NCBI GenBank assembly: GCA_900543505.1
Contig: UQSB01000004.1
Span: forward strand, 18,524 to 82,523
From: an uncultured Collinsella sp.
GTDB lineage: Bacteria > Actinomycetota > Coriobacteriia > Coriobacteriales > Coriobacteriaceae
DNA: 64,000 bases
Reading direction: 5' to 3'
A program made the position numbers and the translations under genes. Numbering within the stretch: the first letter of the stretch is position 1; every line of letters begins with the position of its first letter. Below are positions 15,121 through 24,101 of the stretch, one piece after another. Under the pieces are notes generated by a model, which ran no database searches, was not told where the DNA came from, and worked only from the letters and a program-made list of their open reading frames with translations.

Positions 15121-16002
15121 GTGGAGTTTGTTCTTGATAACGGTTCTGTTCGCGTGGCACTGAGTACGGCTGGCGGATCGTTCACTTCGATTAAAGCCAA
15201 CGGCCGCGAGTACCTGTGGCAGGGTGACCCGGCGGTTTGGTCGGGCCAAGCACCCATTTGCTTCCCGATCTGCGGTGGCCTTCGTGACGGTCGCGCAATG
15301 ACCATGGGCGGCCGCGAGGTTAAGCTTGCCCGCCACGGCTTTGCACGCAAACAGGAGTGGAAGCTCGAGGAGCAGAGCGACAACATGGTTGCGCTGAGCC
15401 TAAGCTCTGCCGACCATGCCGAGTTGCTCGAGCAGTACCCGTATCCGTTTAAGATCGTTGCTCGTTACACTATTGATGCGGCTAAGGTGACCGTATCGTA
15501 CGAAGTGACCAACGAGGGCACCGAGGATATGCCATTCTTTGTGGGCGGTCACCCCGGCTTTAAGTGCCCGCTCGACGAGGGCGAGTCTTATGACGATTAC
15601 GAGCTCCGTTTTGAGCAGCGTGAGGCCGCCGAGCTCTGTACTGCCGTTCCCTCGACGGGCCTGATTGATGTTGAGCATCGCAGCAAAAACCCGATGGTCG
15701 GCCACGACCTGCCGCTTACCCACGAACTCTTCGACTTCGCGGAGACCATCTTCGACGTGCTCGAGAGTCGCGTGGTCACGATGGCCAAGAAAACCGAGGA
15801 CAAGGGCGTGCGCCTGACGTTCCCCGATATGCCATACCTGATTGTGTGGAGCAAGCCCGAGGGCGACTTTGTGGCCGTGGAACCGTGGGGCGGCCTGTCC
15901 ACCTGCTCCGACGAGGACGATATTCTGGAGCACAAGCGTGGCTGCCTGGTTGCCAAGCCGGGGGAGACCGTCACCCGCGGTTTTGAGATCGAGATCCTTT
16001 AA
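15121..16002 (+). CDS. lacX: LacX-type aldose 1-epimerase-like protein
   Basis: The 293-residue protein belongs to the LacX branch of the aldose-epimerase superfamily. It has FPICGGLRDG, GFARKQEW and the GGHPGFKCPL segment expected in this family. Its exact substrate is not established; lacX genes typically accompany lactose/tagatose operons and may act on phosphorylated hexoses. GTG 15121 is preferred, with AAGGAG 9 nt upstream. A GTG 18 nt earlier would place that ribosome site inside the gene. lacC follows 56 nt downstream. Confidence 0.88.
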   Translation: MEFVLDNGSVRVALSTAGGSFTSIKANGREYLWQGDPAVWSGQAPICFPICGGLRDGRAMTMGGREVKLARHGFARKQEWKLEEQSDNMVALSLSSADHAELLEQYPYPFKIVARYTIDAAKVTVSYEVTNEGTEDMPFFVGGHPGFKCPLDEGESYDDYELRFEQREAAELCTAVPSTGLIDVEHRSKNPMVGHDLPLTHELFDFAETIFDVLESRVVTMAKKTEDKGVRLTFPDMPYLIVWSKPEGDFVAVEPWGGLSTCSDEDDILEHKRGCLVAKPGETVTRGFEIEIL

Positions 16003-16058
16003 AGAGCTATCGTATGTTTGGGGCCGCGCGTGCCGTGCCCCGGAAACAGGAGTTCAAC

Positions 16059-16994
16059 ATGATTCTGACCGTTACCATGAACCCGTCGATCGATACGCGC
16101 TATCAGCTCGACAAGCTGATCATCGACGATGTTAACCGCGTGACGCCCGAAAAGACTGCCGGCGGCAAGGGCCTCAACGTGAGCCGTGTGCTGTTGCAGT
16201 TGGGCGACGACGTGCTCGCGACCGGTCTGCTCGGCGGCCACATGGGTGCCTATATGGCCGAGCTTATGGATGCCGACGGCGTCAAGAACGACTTTGTGCC
16301 CATCGCAGGTGAGACGCGCATCTGCCTGAATATCCTGCACGAGGGCAATCAGACCGAGCTTTTGGAGAGCGGCCCGCAGATCGCCCCGGCCGAGCTCGAG
16401 GCCTTTACGGCCAAGTTTGCCGAGCTTGCAGCGAAGGCGGACGTTGTGACGCTTTCGGGCTCGCTGCCGCGTGGCGTCGATGCTGGCTACTATGCCGAGC
16501 TCGTCAAGATCGCCGAGGAGGCGGGCGCCAAGGTGCTGCTCGACACCTCGGGTGCATCGCTGGAGGCCGCGCTGGAGTCCGACGCTAAGCCTGAGCTCGT
16601 AAAGCCCAACCTGACCGAGATTAACGGACTGCTGGGTACGTCCTTTACGACTGATGATGTCGATGCCCTGCGCGAGGCGCTTGCCGCCGATATCCGTTTT
16701 GCCGGTATTCCCTGGGTTGTCGTTTCGATGGGCGCTGCCGGTTCGGTGGGCTTCCATGAGGGTCGCGCATTCCGCGCCAAGACGCCCGCGATTGCGGCTG
16801 TGAACGCGACGGGTTCCGGCGACTCAACCATCGCCGGCTTTGCGCATGCCATTGCTGCTGGTGCCGACGACGTCACGGTGCTCAAGACCGCCAATACCTG
16901 CGGCAAGCTCAACGCCATGGATCCCAAGACCGGCCACCTGGTCATGGACCGTTGGGATGAAATCTTCAACAACGTTGTCGTGACTGAGCTTTAG
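16059..16994 (+). CDS. lacC: Tagatose-6-phosphate kinase (PfkB family)
   Basis: This 311-residue enzyme phosphorylates tagatose-6-phosphate to tagatose-1,6-bisphosphate. The first PfkB signature is GGKGLNVSRVL near residue 36. The second is NATGSGDSTIAGF near the C-terminus, whose Asp is the catalytic base. The GSGDST form is typical of LacC/FruK-type kinases. ATG 16059 has AGGAG at good spacing. A 1-phosphofructokinase role is the main alternative, but the lacAB-lacX context favours tagatose. The aldolase needed next may be the class II enzyme at 30787. Confidence 0.92.
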   Translation: MILTVTMNPSIDTRYQLDKLIIDDVNRVTPEKTAGGKGLNVSRVLLQLGDDVLATGLLGGHMGAYMAELMDADGVKNDFVPIAGETRICLNILHEGNQTELLESGPQIAPAELEAFTAKFAELAAKADVVTLSGSLPRGVDAGYYAELVKIAEEAGAKVLLDTSGASLEAALESDAKPELVKPNLTEINGLLGTSFTTDDVDALREALAADIRFAGIPWVVVSMGAAGSVGFHEGRAFRAKTPAIAAVNATGSGDSTIAGFAHAIAAGADDVTVLKTANTCGKLNAMDPKTGHLVMDRWDEIFNNVVVTEL

Positions 16995-16995
16995 A

Positions 16996-17023
16996 GTTAC
17001 GGCGTTTTACCAAACGCCGTAAC
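16996..17023 (+). terminator. TACC-loop hairpin after lacC
   Basis: A 12-bp perfect stem GTTACGGCGTTT/AAACGCCGTAAC has loop TACC, two nucleotides after the lacC stop. Two of its stem pairs differ from the copy after lacB with pairing kept. Confidence 0.7.
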
Positions 17024-17030
17024 GACTCGA

Positions 17031-17152
17031 CGCTGCAAACCCGACAGAGCGGCAATCTGCCTTTCAACTGCGGCGGCATGACCAGAAGGTCAATGCCGCC
17101 TTGTTTCAAGGTACCTTGCTCGCTCTGGCGGGTTTTCGCTGTCGTTGCCAAG
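17031..17152 (+). repeat. Nested palindromic repeat, inverted copy at 53462-53592
   Basis: About 120 nt starting CGACGCTGCAAACCCG is repeated in the opposite orientation after aroF. Outer arms AAACCCG(A/C)CAGAGCG/CGCTCTGGCGGGTTT enclose an inner hairpin GGCGGCATGACC/GGTCAATGCCGCC. Both copies directly follow a TACC-loop hairpin, so the two parts travel together. Confidence 0.85.
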
Positions 17153-17160
17153 ACATCGAC

Positions 17161-17218
17161 GTAGTCATTGGGGACGTTCTCGTTTGACTAGTCGTTTAAG
17201 AACGTCCCCAATGACTAC
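17161..17218 (+). repeat. GGGGACGTTC palindrome with 20-bp perfect arms
   Basis: Arms 17161-17180 (GTAGTCATTGGGGACGTTCT) and 17199-17218 are perfectly complementary around an 18-nt loop. A related copy is at 53352-53407 and a degenerate one at 2681-2721. Confidence 0.88.
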
Positions 17219-17555
17219 TCAGATGACTGTTCTGCAGCTGTATGCGCCTCTATGAATTCGAAAAGCAGAATGGCAATCTCGACGATTTGTTCCATGAGTG
17301 TGTCGAGTACGAGAAGAATATCAGCCATACCTGCCGTCCTTCCGCCTGTTCAAAAGGCACAATCGGTCACAATGCCTTTAACGGCTAAATCATGCCCTGA
17401 TTATGCACAGACGAATCTTGTGGGCTAATGCCGGGCGCTTGTGGGCCTCTGTTTCGTCGACAAAGGTTTGTTTTGTCAAAACAACCTGCACAAAACGGGT
17501 AGACGGCAGTCGCGCCCATTGGACTGTTTGATTTAATTCCACATTCGTAATCTGA
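17219..17555. other. Intergenic stretch without recognised gene
   Basis: I see no convincing coding frame, RNA gene or repeat here. It contains the upstream region of the galactitol-type operon and A/T-rich patches, but no promoter that I can assign with confidence. Confidence 0.4.
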
Positions 17556-17602
17556 CCTTGTCAAATAAAGGCGAGCGCCATAGGAGGCGCTCTCAGACAA
17601 GG
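17556..17602 (+). promoter_or_regulatory. Leader hairpin overlapping the ribosome site of the dehydrogenase gene
   Basis: Outer arms CCTTGTC (17556-17562) and GACAAGG (17596-17602), and inner arms GAGCGCC (17573-17579) and GGCGCTC (17586-17592), form a two-part stem. The outer 3' arm contains the first bases of the AAGGAGG ribosome site of the gene at 17612, so folding would hide it. It may allow translational control of the operon. Confidence 0.55.
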
Positions 17603-17611
17603 AGGCAGATA

Positions 17612-18673
17612 ATGTGTGAAAAGATGTGGGCGGGCGTCGTTCATGCTAAGGACGACATTCGCTATGAACAAATTGATAAGCCTGAGCCCAGGGCTGGAGA
17701 AGTTCTGGTGAAGGTCAAATATTCCGGTATCTGTGGTTCGGATGTCCCTCGTGTGTTGGGCGACGCATGCCATTACTATCCCAACGTGCTTGGTCACGAG
17801 TTTTCCGGCACGATCGAGAGCGTTGGCGAGGGTGTTGAGGGCCTTAATCCCGGAGATCGCGTTGCTGGTGCACCACTTGTTCCTTGCATGAAGTGCGAAG
17901 ACTGCCAGCGCGGCGATTACTCGCTTTGCAAGCACTACAGCTTTATCGGTACGCGTCAGTTTGGTAGCTTTGCGGAATATGTCTGCATTCCCGCCGTGTG
18001 CGCCGTTAAGTTCGACGAAAGCGTGAGCTTTGAGCAGGCCGCGCTTATCGAACCCACGACTATTGCGCTCCACGGCCTTGAACGCCTGAACTATAAAGGC
18101 GGTAAGACGGTCGCCGTCTTAGGCGGTGGGACCATCGGTATCATTACGGCACAGTGGGCTCGCGCTTTCGGCGCCCGTGAGGTTACGGTGTTCGATGTAA
18201 TCCCGGAGCGCTTGGACTTTGCTAAGAAAATGGGCGCCACAAGCGTTGTGAACTCCATGGATGAGGACTGGAAAGACCAGGTTGCCACCATTACCGGCGG
18301 CCGCGGATATGACTATGTCTATGAAACTGCGGGCGCCAACGCAACCATGCATATGGTCTTTGAAGTCGTGGGCAACAAGGGTCAAGCGTGTTTGATTGGC
18401 AAGCCTACGCGCGAGCTAACCTTTACCGTGGCGGAATGGGAGAAGCTCAACCGTAAAGAGTTCACGCTTACCGGGTCTTGGCTTGGATATACCGCGCCGT
18501 TCCCGGGACATGAATGGACTCTTACGGCAGAGGCGTATCGCAACGGCATGATCCCCTATGACGAGGGACACATTTTTGACAAGTATCCACTCGCCAAGAT
18601 TTCTGAGGCGTTTGACCAGTTCCGAACCCCCGGCCTTGTCAAAGGCAAAATCCTCATTGATTGTGAGCAATAA
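17612..18673 (+). CDS. Zinc-dependent polyol-phosphate dehydrogenase (GatD-like)
   Basis: This 353-residue medium-chain dehydrogenase resembles galactitol-1-phosphate 5-dehydrogenase. Catalytic zinc ligands are in SGICGSD and GHEFSG. The structural zinc site is the four-cysteine CMKCEDCQRGDYSLC. The NAD fold has VLGGGTIG. It begins a PTS operon and should oxidise the incoming polyol phosphate. Galactitol-1-phosphate would give tagatose-6-phosphate, which lacC could use. A pentitol phosphate would give ribulose- or xylulose-5-phosphate, which suits the next gene. ATG 17612 has AAGGAGG at 6 nt. Confidence 0.85.
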   Translation: MCEKMWAGVVHAKDDIRYEQIDKPEPRAGEVLVKVKYSGICGSDVPRVLGDACHYYPNVLGHEFSGTIESVGEGVEGLNPGDRVAGAPLVPCMKCEDCQRGDYSLCKHYSFIGTRQFGSFAEYVCIPAVCAVKFDESVSFEQAALIEPTTIALHGLERLNYKGGKTVAVLGGGTIGIITAQWARAFGAREVTVFDVIPERLDFAKKMGATSVVNSMDEDWKDQVATITGGRGYDYVYETAGANATMHMVFEVVGNKGQACLIGKPTRELTFTVAEWEKLNRKEFTLTGSWLGYTAPFPGHEWTLTAEAYRNGMIPYDEGHIFDKYPLAKISEAFDQFRTPGLVKGKILIDCEQ

Positions 18674-18807
18674 GAGCTCGCAAAGATACATATTGGCGAA
18701 AAACAGCCATCGACTACTGCCGGTGCCTTCGTTGCTCAGCCATAACCAAAAAAGAAGCTGGAGGGCAGTCCCCTCCTCGGGAAACCAAATATAGAAAGGA
18801 AACAAGC

Positions 18808-19491
18808 ATGACTACTACGGCAGACTGGAAAGACGGAGAGAAGATTATCGGCGCCTGCATGAATTGCGCTGAGTACACCAATCTTGAGAAGACGATTGCC
18901 GAGCTCGATGCCGCAGGCGTTGACCTGTATCATCTGGATATTATGGATGGAACATTTGTCCCTAACATTGCGCTTGGCCCCCAGGACGTTCAGGCGATAG
19001 CCAAGCTCACCGGTAAGGTCTGCGATGTGCACTTAATGGTTCAGGACGCGCCCAAGTACATCGATATGTTTGTCGAGATGGGTGCTCAGATTGTCCACGT
19101 CCACTCCGAGAATGATTCCCAGATTACTCGAACTCTGCAGCATATCCGCGATCTGGGTGCTAAATCGAGTCTGGCAATTAGCCCCTGCACATCATTCGAG
19201 ACGATTCAGGAGTCGCTTAACGTATGCGATTACGTCCTGGTTATGCGCGTCAATCCTGGTTTTGCCGGTCAGAAAGCACTTCCGTTTGTCGATGAGAAGA
19301 TTAAAAAGCTTGTGGCTGCCAAGGAGCATTATGGCTACAAGATTCTGGTTGATGGAGGTGTCTCGGCTGAAAGCGTCCGCGATTTGTGGAAAGCAGGCGT
19401 CGACGGCTTCTGCCTGGGTAACGCCGGTCTGTTCGGTAAGGATCGTACATATGCGCAGATTATCGAGGAGCTGCGTTCATACCCCAAGTAG
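18808..19491 (+). CDS. Ribulose-phosphate 3-epimerase-family protein
   Basis: This 227-residue TIM-barrel protein is of the Rpe/AlsE family. It has HLDIMDGTFVPN (metal-binding His and Asp), DVHLMV, VNPGFAGQ and DGGVSAESV, in the expected order. It would interconvert ribulose-5- and xylulose-5-phosphate, or related ketose phosphates. Its place between a polyol-phosphate dehydrogenase and PTS genes indicates a pathway-specific enzyme rather than the housekeeping Rpe. Ribosome site AAAGGAA precedes the ATG. Confidence 0.85.
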   Translation: MTTTADWKDGEKIIGACMNCAEYTNLEKTIAELDAAGVDLYHLDIMDGTFVPNIALGPQDVQAIAKLTGKVCDVHLMVQDAPKYIDMFVEMGAQIVHVHSENDSQITRTLQHIRDLGAKSSLAISPCTSFETIQESLNVCDYVLVMRVNPGFAGQKALPFVDEKIKKLVAAKEHYGYKILVDGGVSAESVRDLWKAGVDGFCLGNAGLFGKDRTYAQIIEELRSYPK

Positions 19492-19691
19492 GGGTCGATG
19501 TGCCAAACCGATCGTTTAGCCAAATAGCGAAAAACAGGTAGACGATGGGTTCGTATTATTGGGCTGTTGCCTTGGGGGCAAAGGCGCGATAGTGATGTCA
19601 GCGAAACGGGTCACGTTAGCCAGCGCCCCCGTCAAACTTTATTGCATGGTGGCAAATGCCAATTCGGTTGCCTGCCAGATAGGAGTACATC

Positions 19692-19994
19692 ATGAGTAAG
19701 AGCACGGTTAAGGTCTTGGTTGCTTGCGGCAGCGGTGTCGCAACCTCTACGGTCGCCCAGGCTGCCGTTAAAGAAATTGCAGAGCGTGCGGGCGTTCCCG
19801 TCCAGCTCTTTAAGGGCACGATCGGCGAGGTCGGCGTTAAACAGTACGACGTCGACATCGTCTGCACAACGACCAATTATCGCAAGCCGTTGGAGCGCCC
19901 GTTTTTGAGCGTTTTCCCGCTGATTTCGGGCATTAACAAAGATAAGTGCGAGTCGGATTTAGTTGAGCTGCTTAAAAGGGTTCAGGCCGAGTAG
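19692..19994 (+). CDS. Galactitol-type PTS IIB component
   Basis: This 100-residue cytoplasmic phosphocarrier has the galactitol-family P-loop VACGSGVATST. C12 is the cysteine phosphorylated by IIA. It is followed by the matching IIC and IIA genes, which makes a full transporter. The substrate could be galactitol or a pentitol. Confidence 0.92.
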   Translation: MSKSTVKVLVACGSGVATSTVAQAAVKEIAERAGVPVQLFKGTIGEVGVKQYDVDIVCTTTNYRKPLERPFLSVFPLISGINKDKCESDLVELLKRVQAE

Positions 19995-20054
19995 CTGCAT
20001 GTTGCGTTGCGCTTTGCGAGTGAGAAAGCCCGCCATTGTTAGGAGATGAACTTC

Positions 20055-21317
20055 ATGGATATCGTACTTGCGTTCTTTAAAGAATTTATTAATATGGGCG
20101 CCGCCGTTATGCTGCCCGTTGTCATTTTTGCCCTGGGACTTTTTTTCCGAATGAAGCCTGCTCAGGCCTTGCGCGCTGGCCTTCTTGTCGGCATTGGCTT
20201 TCAGGGCGTGGTACTAACCATCAACTTTTTGTTGAGCACCATTCAGCCCGCGCTGGACTATTACACCGCCCTCGGTTCCGGGTACGATGTGGCCGAAATT
20301 GGCTTTGCGGCACTGGGAGGCGCCAGCTGGACAACTCCGTTCGCTGTGTTCGCCATCCCTGCTATCGTCATCGTTAACATCATTCTGCTGCGTCTTAAGG
20401 TCACCAAGGTTCTGAACGTTGATATTTGGAACTTTATGCACTTTTTGGTTCCCGGCGCGCTTGCTTATGTGCTATTTGGCAACGCTGTTGTTGGTTTCCT
20501 GGTCGCTGTAGCGCTCTCGGTTGTAACCTTGTTCGTCGCCGAGAAGGTTGCCCCCAAGTGGGGAGAGTTCTTTGGTCTTGAAGGCACCGCCTGCACCTGC
20601 TTAGGTTACATCGTGTATGAGTATCCCTTGAGCATGCTTATCAACAAGGTCATCGACTTCATTCCCGGCCTGAACAAGATTGATCTCGATCTTGATACCC
20701 TCTCGACAAAGATTGGCATTCTGGGTGATCCCGCAGTTATCGGCCTATTTGTTGGTGGCTTTTTGGGCATTATGACGCAGCAGGGCTTTACTACCATCGT
20801 AACCATGTGTGTTGGCATGGCCGCAGTCATGGTGCTTCTGCCTCGCATGGTTGCCATTATGATGGAGGGCCTGACTCCCATCGGCGCTGGAGCAAATGAG
20901 TTCGTTAAGAAGCACATCGATTCCGACGCCAATATTTACGTGGGCATGGACATTGCTCTTGCCCTGGGCGATCCGTGCTGCATTACCTGCACTGCCATTA
21001 TGATCCCGGTTACTGTCGGGTTGGCATTTCTCGTTCCCGACATGCGCTTCTTCCCGGCGGCAATTCTGGCTGAAGTCTGCTATGTCGCCCCTATGGCCGT
21101 GCTTTCGAGCAAAGGCAACGTGTTCCGCACTCTGGTGTGCATGACGGTCTTCATGTATCTGATGCTCTTCTTCGCCAATATGTTTGCCCCTTACGCCACG
21201 CAGATGCTTAACGCCTGCGGCATCGATGCGGGCGGTCATCTGGTGACGGCATCGCACTTTGGCTACAACCCCGGCAATCTCATCGTGTCCTTTATTGCTA
21301 AGGCTATGGGTATCTAA
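20055..21317 (+). CDS. Galactitol-type PTS IIC membrane component
   Basis: This 420-residue permease of the GatC family has about nine to eleven membrane segments, conserved GFQGVVLTI near the N-terminus and ALGDPCCITCTAI in the C-terminal half. ATG 20055 is chosen because AGGAG at 20041 abuts an alternative ATG at 20046, too close to serve it. It forms the sugar channel for the IIB and IIA encoded on either side. Confidence 0.92.
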   Translation: MDIVLAFFKEFINMGAAVMLPVVIFALGLFFRMKPAQALRAGLLVGIGFQGVVLTINFLLSTIQPALDYYTALGSGYDVAEIGFAALGGASWTTPFAVFAIPAIVIVNIILLRLKVTKVLNVDIWNFMHFLVPGALAYVLFGNAVVGFLVAVALSVVTLFVAEKVAPKWGEFFGLEGTACTCLGYIVYEYPLSMLINKVIDFIPGLNKIDLDLDTLSTKIGILGDPAVIGLFVGGFLGIMTQQGFTTIVTMCVGMAAVMVLLPRMVAIMMEGLTPIGAGANEFVKKHIDSDANIYVGMDIALALGDPCCITCTAIMIPVTVGLAFLVPDMRFFPAAILAEVCYVAPMAVLSSKGNVFRTLVCMTVFMYLMLFFANMFAPYATQMLNACGIDAGGHLVTASHFGYNPGNLIVSFIAKAMGI

Positions 21318-21332
21318 TGGACGGTGATAACA

Positions 21333-21821
21333 ATGGATGAAGTTATTAGTATCCCAAAGACATCCGAGAGGGCCTGCGATGGTGTAGCGAAAGGCTTTCT
21401 CGCGATCGAGGGAAGCGCCGAGACCGCTATTGAGGCCATCGAGCTGTGCGGTAGCGAGCTTGAGCGTCAGGGGTATGTGACGGGTGCTTTTGCGCGGGAC
21501 TGCATTGAGCGGGAGGTCAGCTATCCTACGGGCATCTGCACCGACATTCCCGTGGCGTTGCCCCATTGCAAGTCCGATGCGATAATTACGAGCGCTCTGT
21601 GCTATCTTCGACTCGATTCGCCCGTTCGGTTTGCTCGCATGGACGATGAGGAAGAATTCGTCGAGGTTCGTCATATCTTTAATTTGGCTATTGCGCCCGG
21701 TGACCATCTCGAATTTCTTTCCAAGACCATGCAGCTGCTAGCAGATCCTGCAGTGCTTTCGGGTTTTGAGAACAAGCCGATCGGCGAAGTTGCCGAATAC
21801 CTGAAGACGCATTTGTCGTAA
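21333..21821 (+). CDS. Galactitol/fructose-type PTS IIA component
   Basis: This 162-residue IIA of the mannitol/fructose type has its phosphorylated histidine at H78 in DIPVALPHCKSD. ATG 21333 has GGTGA at 6 nt; a GTG three codons earlier is less likely. It completes the IIABC set and stands 15 nt before the regulator gene. Confidence 0.9.
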   Translation: MDEVISIPKTSERACDGVAKGFLAIEGSAETAIEAIELCGSELERQGYVTGAFARDCIEREVSYPTGICTDIPVALPHCKSDAIITSALCYLRLDSPVRFARMDDEEEFVEVRHIFNLAIAPGDHLEFLSKTMQLLADPAVLSGFENKPIGEVAEYLKTHLS

Positions 21822-21836
21822 CGAACAGGAGGAGCC

Positions 21837-23954
21837 ATGTCGGTCAAAAAGCGGAGCGCTGAGATACTTCGTCGTCTCGTCGATGCGCCGAGTCATCGCT
21901 TAAGGCTCAGCGCACTCATGGATGACTACCGTATTTCGGAGAAGACGCTCAGGGCCGACATTGCCTCCTCCGCAGCGTTCGCTCAGGATCCGCGCGGCGA
22001 CTCTATGGTCGAAGTGTCGGAGAGCCATGTGTCGCTAGCTGCGGGCGCTGATGTTGAAGGCCTTGCGGATCTGCTCGACAGTATGGACTTATACGATTAC
22101 CGCCTGTCATTTGATGAACGCAAGTTTTTTATTGCCTGCACACTCCTTTCGCTCGGCTCTGACGAATGGTGCTCGATGCAGCAGTTGGCGGACGCGATGT
22201 ATGTGACGCGCAACACAGTCATTTCAGACGTTAAGGCCGTCGATGATTATCTGGCGGGTTACGGGATTGCCCTGGTGAGTAAGAGCAAGCGGGGGCTTCG
22301 CATCGAAGCGACTCATGACCAGGCGGGCAATCTGGTTATCGATCTGTTTTCTGATGTCTTGGCCCATCGACTGTGCCGCCACGACTATTTTTCTCATTTG
22401 ATTTCACAAGTTCTTGGCGCTCAAATTGAGATCGACGACCTGTTGGATGCGATGCGCACGTTCTTGAAGAGCAAGAACATCTTTTTGGCTGTGACTGTTG
22501 AGATTGAAATAGTCGCCAGCTTGATGGTCGCACTTGGTTTCAATGGAGATGTCGCATCGATTTTTGCCGATGCAGGCGGTACGCTTGACTGCGTTGGGAC
22601 ACAAGATCGTCCGCTCGACGTTATTGGTCAACTGGTGCAGTTTGTGGCATCCAAGCTGGATATGGGCGTTTTGAATGGTGGTCGTATCGCTACCATTGAG
22701 CAGATGATTTTGGATCGCAATTTATCGCCCCATATCAGGCGCTTTGATGATTTTGATTTGTACTGCGCCATCACTCATTTTCTGTTGCTGGTGGCACGCG
22801 AAATCGACATTGATATTCAGAATGACGATCTATTGGTAGAGTCCCTTCTCTCGCACCTTAAGAGCGTCTCGAATTGGAGTTCCGATGCCTTTGAGGTCGG
22901 TGTTTCCGGGCCGTCTGGAGTGATGGTCGGTATGGTGCAAAAGGCGGCGGAGCCGCATTTTCACGTACTCGAGGATTACCTCAATCGCGCCATGGATGAT
23001 TCAATGCGCGCAAGTGTGGTGATTCACATCTGCGCTGCACTTTATCGCTCTGAAAGCTCTATGCGCTCGTGCAACGTGCTCATTTCGTGTCCGTCCTCGG
23101 TTGCAACGAGTAAATATCTCGAGGCGCAGATCGCTCAGTATTTCAAACTCAATATTTGCGGTGTTGTCCAAACTGCTGTGATAGAAGCGGGGGAGGCGTC
23201 ACTCGATGGGATCGACTTTGTCATCTCGACGGTTCCGTTGACTAATATTTCGATTCCAGTGGTGGTCGTGAGCCCTGTTCTTTCAGTCGATGACATCAAT
23301 CGCGTTCAAGCGCATGCTTTTAAGCAGAGCAGGCGAGAGGGACTGCCGGTTAAGGACGGCCCTTCAATTATTTCTGAGCTTTGTCGTGTGTATGAACAGG
23401 GTAACGCTCGCAAAACGGCATATCTCAACCATGAGCTTGCTGCGGTTTTGGAACGAGTGAACCGAATTGAGACGGAGACGACGAGTTCATCTCCTTTGCT
23501 TCGTATGCTCGATCGCCGTTTTATCCGTGTTGAACGTGCGACGCTTCCGTGGCGTGAAGCGATGCGTTGCGCGTCGGTACGACTCATGAACGAAGGCTAT
23601 TTTACTTCTGCATATGTCGATAAGGCGATTGATAACGTTGAGGAGTATGGCTCCTATATCATCGTTAACCAGGGGATTGCGCTTGCCCATGCGGGCAGCG
23701 AAGATGGGGTCCATAAAGATGGACTCAGCCTATTGGTCTCACGGGAAGGCGTTGAATTCGATGAGGGTGATCGCGTTCATCTGCTATTCTTCTTTTCACA
23801 GGTGGGTAATGGCGATTATCTAGAGCTGTTCCGCGAAATAATTCGACTCGGAAACGACCAAGCCGGTATGGCCCTTATCTGTGATGCCGAATCGGCTGAA
23901 GATGCATATCAGTCCTTAGTTGAGATGCTGGCAGATTATGGGGCCATGGCATAG
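21837..23954 (+). CDS. PRD-containing PTS-controlled transcription regulator with IIB- and IIA-like domains
   Basis: This 705-residue MtlR/LicR-type activator has N-terminal winged helices (HTH_11-like to about 60, second HTH about 113-160 with MYVTRNTVISD). PTS regulation domains follow (about 165-400). A GatB-like IIB domain has Cys in LISCPSSVATS (near 414), and a C-terminal IIA domain has H618 in GIALAHAGSEDG. Such proteins read PTS phosphorylation to switch on their operon when the sugar is transported. Ribosome site AGGAGGAG is strong. As the last gene of the operon it probably controls the genes from 17612 onward. Confidence 0.9.
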   Translation: MSVKKRSAEILRRLVDAPSHRLRLSALMDDYRISEKTLRADIASSAAFAQDPRGDSMVEVSESHVSLAAGADVEGLADLLDSMDLYDYRLSFDERKFFIACTLLSLGSDEWCSMQQLADAMYVTRNTVISDVKAVDDYLAGYGIALVSKSKRGLRIEATHDQAGNLVIDLFSDVLAHRLCRHDYFSHLISQVLGAQIEIDDLLDAMRTFLKSKNIFLAVTVEIEIVASLMVALGFNGDVASIFADAGGTLDCVGTQDRPLDVIGQLVQFVASKLDMGVLNGGRIATIEQMILDRNLSPHIRRFDDFDLYCAITHFLLLVAREIDIDIQNDDLLVESLLSHLKSVSNWSSDAFEVGVSGPSGVMVGMVQKAAEPHFHVLEDYLNRAMDDSMRASVVIHICAALYRSESSMRSCNVLISCPSSVATSKYLEAQIAQYFKLNICGVVQTAVIEAGEASLDGIDFVISTVPLTNISIPVVVVSPVLSVDDINRVQAHAFKQSRREGLPVKDGPSIISELCRVYEQGNARKTAYLNHELAAVLERVNRIETETTSSSPLLRMLDRRFIRVERATLPWREAMRCASVRLMNEGYFTSAYVDKAIDNVEEYGSYIIVNQGIALAHAGSEDGVHKDGLSLLVSREGVEFDEGDRVHLLFFFSQVGNGDYLELFREIIRLGNDQAGMALICDAESAEDAYQSLVEMLADYGAMA

Positions 23955-24020
23955 ATTGGTCTCTTGATTCGTTTTCCTCCGGCCCTGTCAGATCGCGTTG
24001 GGGCGAGGAATGGGTAGCGC

Positions 24021-24092
24021 GGCGCCCGTCGGCGACGTTGCCGGCGGGCGCCGTTGTCTTGAAGACGAAATGATCCGTTTTCCTCCGTCCCC
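24021..24092. terminator. Bidirectional GC hairpin and 21-nt repeat between converging genes
   Basis: A 13-bp stem GGCGCCCGTCGGC/GCCGGCGGGCGCC (24021-24052) lies between the regulator and galT, which converge. The reverse copy of the GGGGACGGAGG repeat follows at 24072-24092. There is no clear T-tract on either strand. Confidence 0.55.
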
Positions 24093-24101
24093 AAGGGATC
24101 A

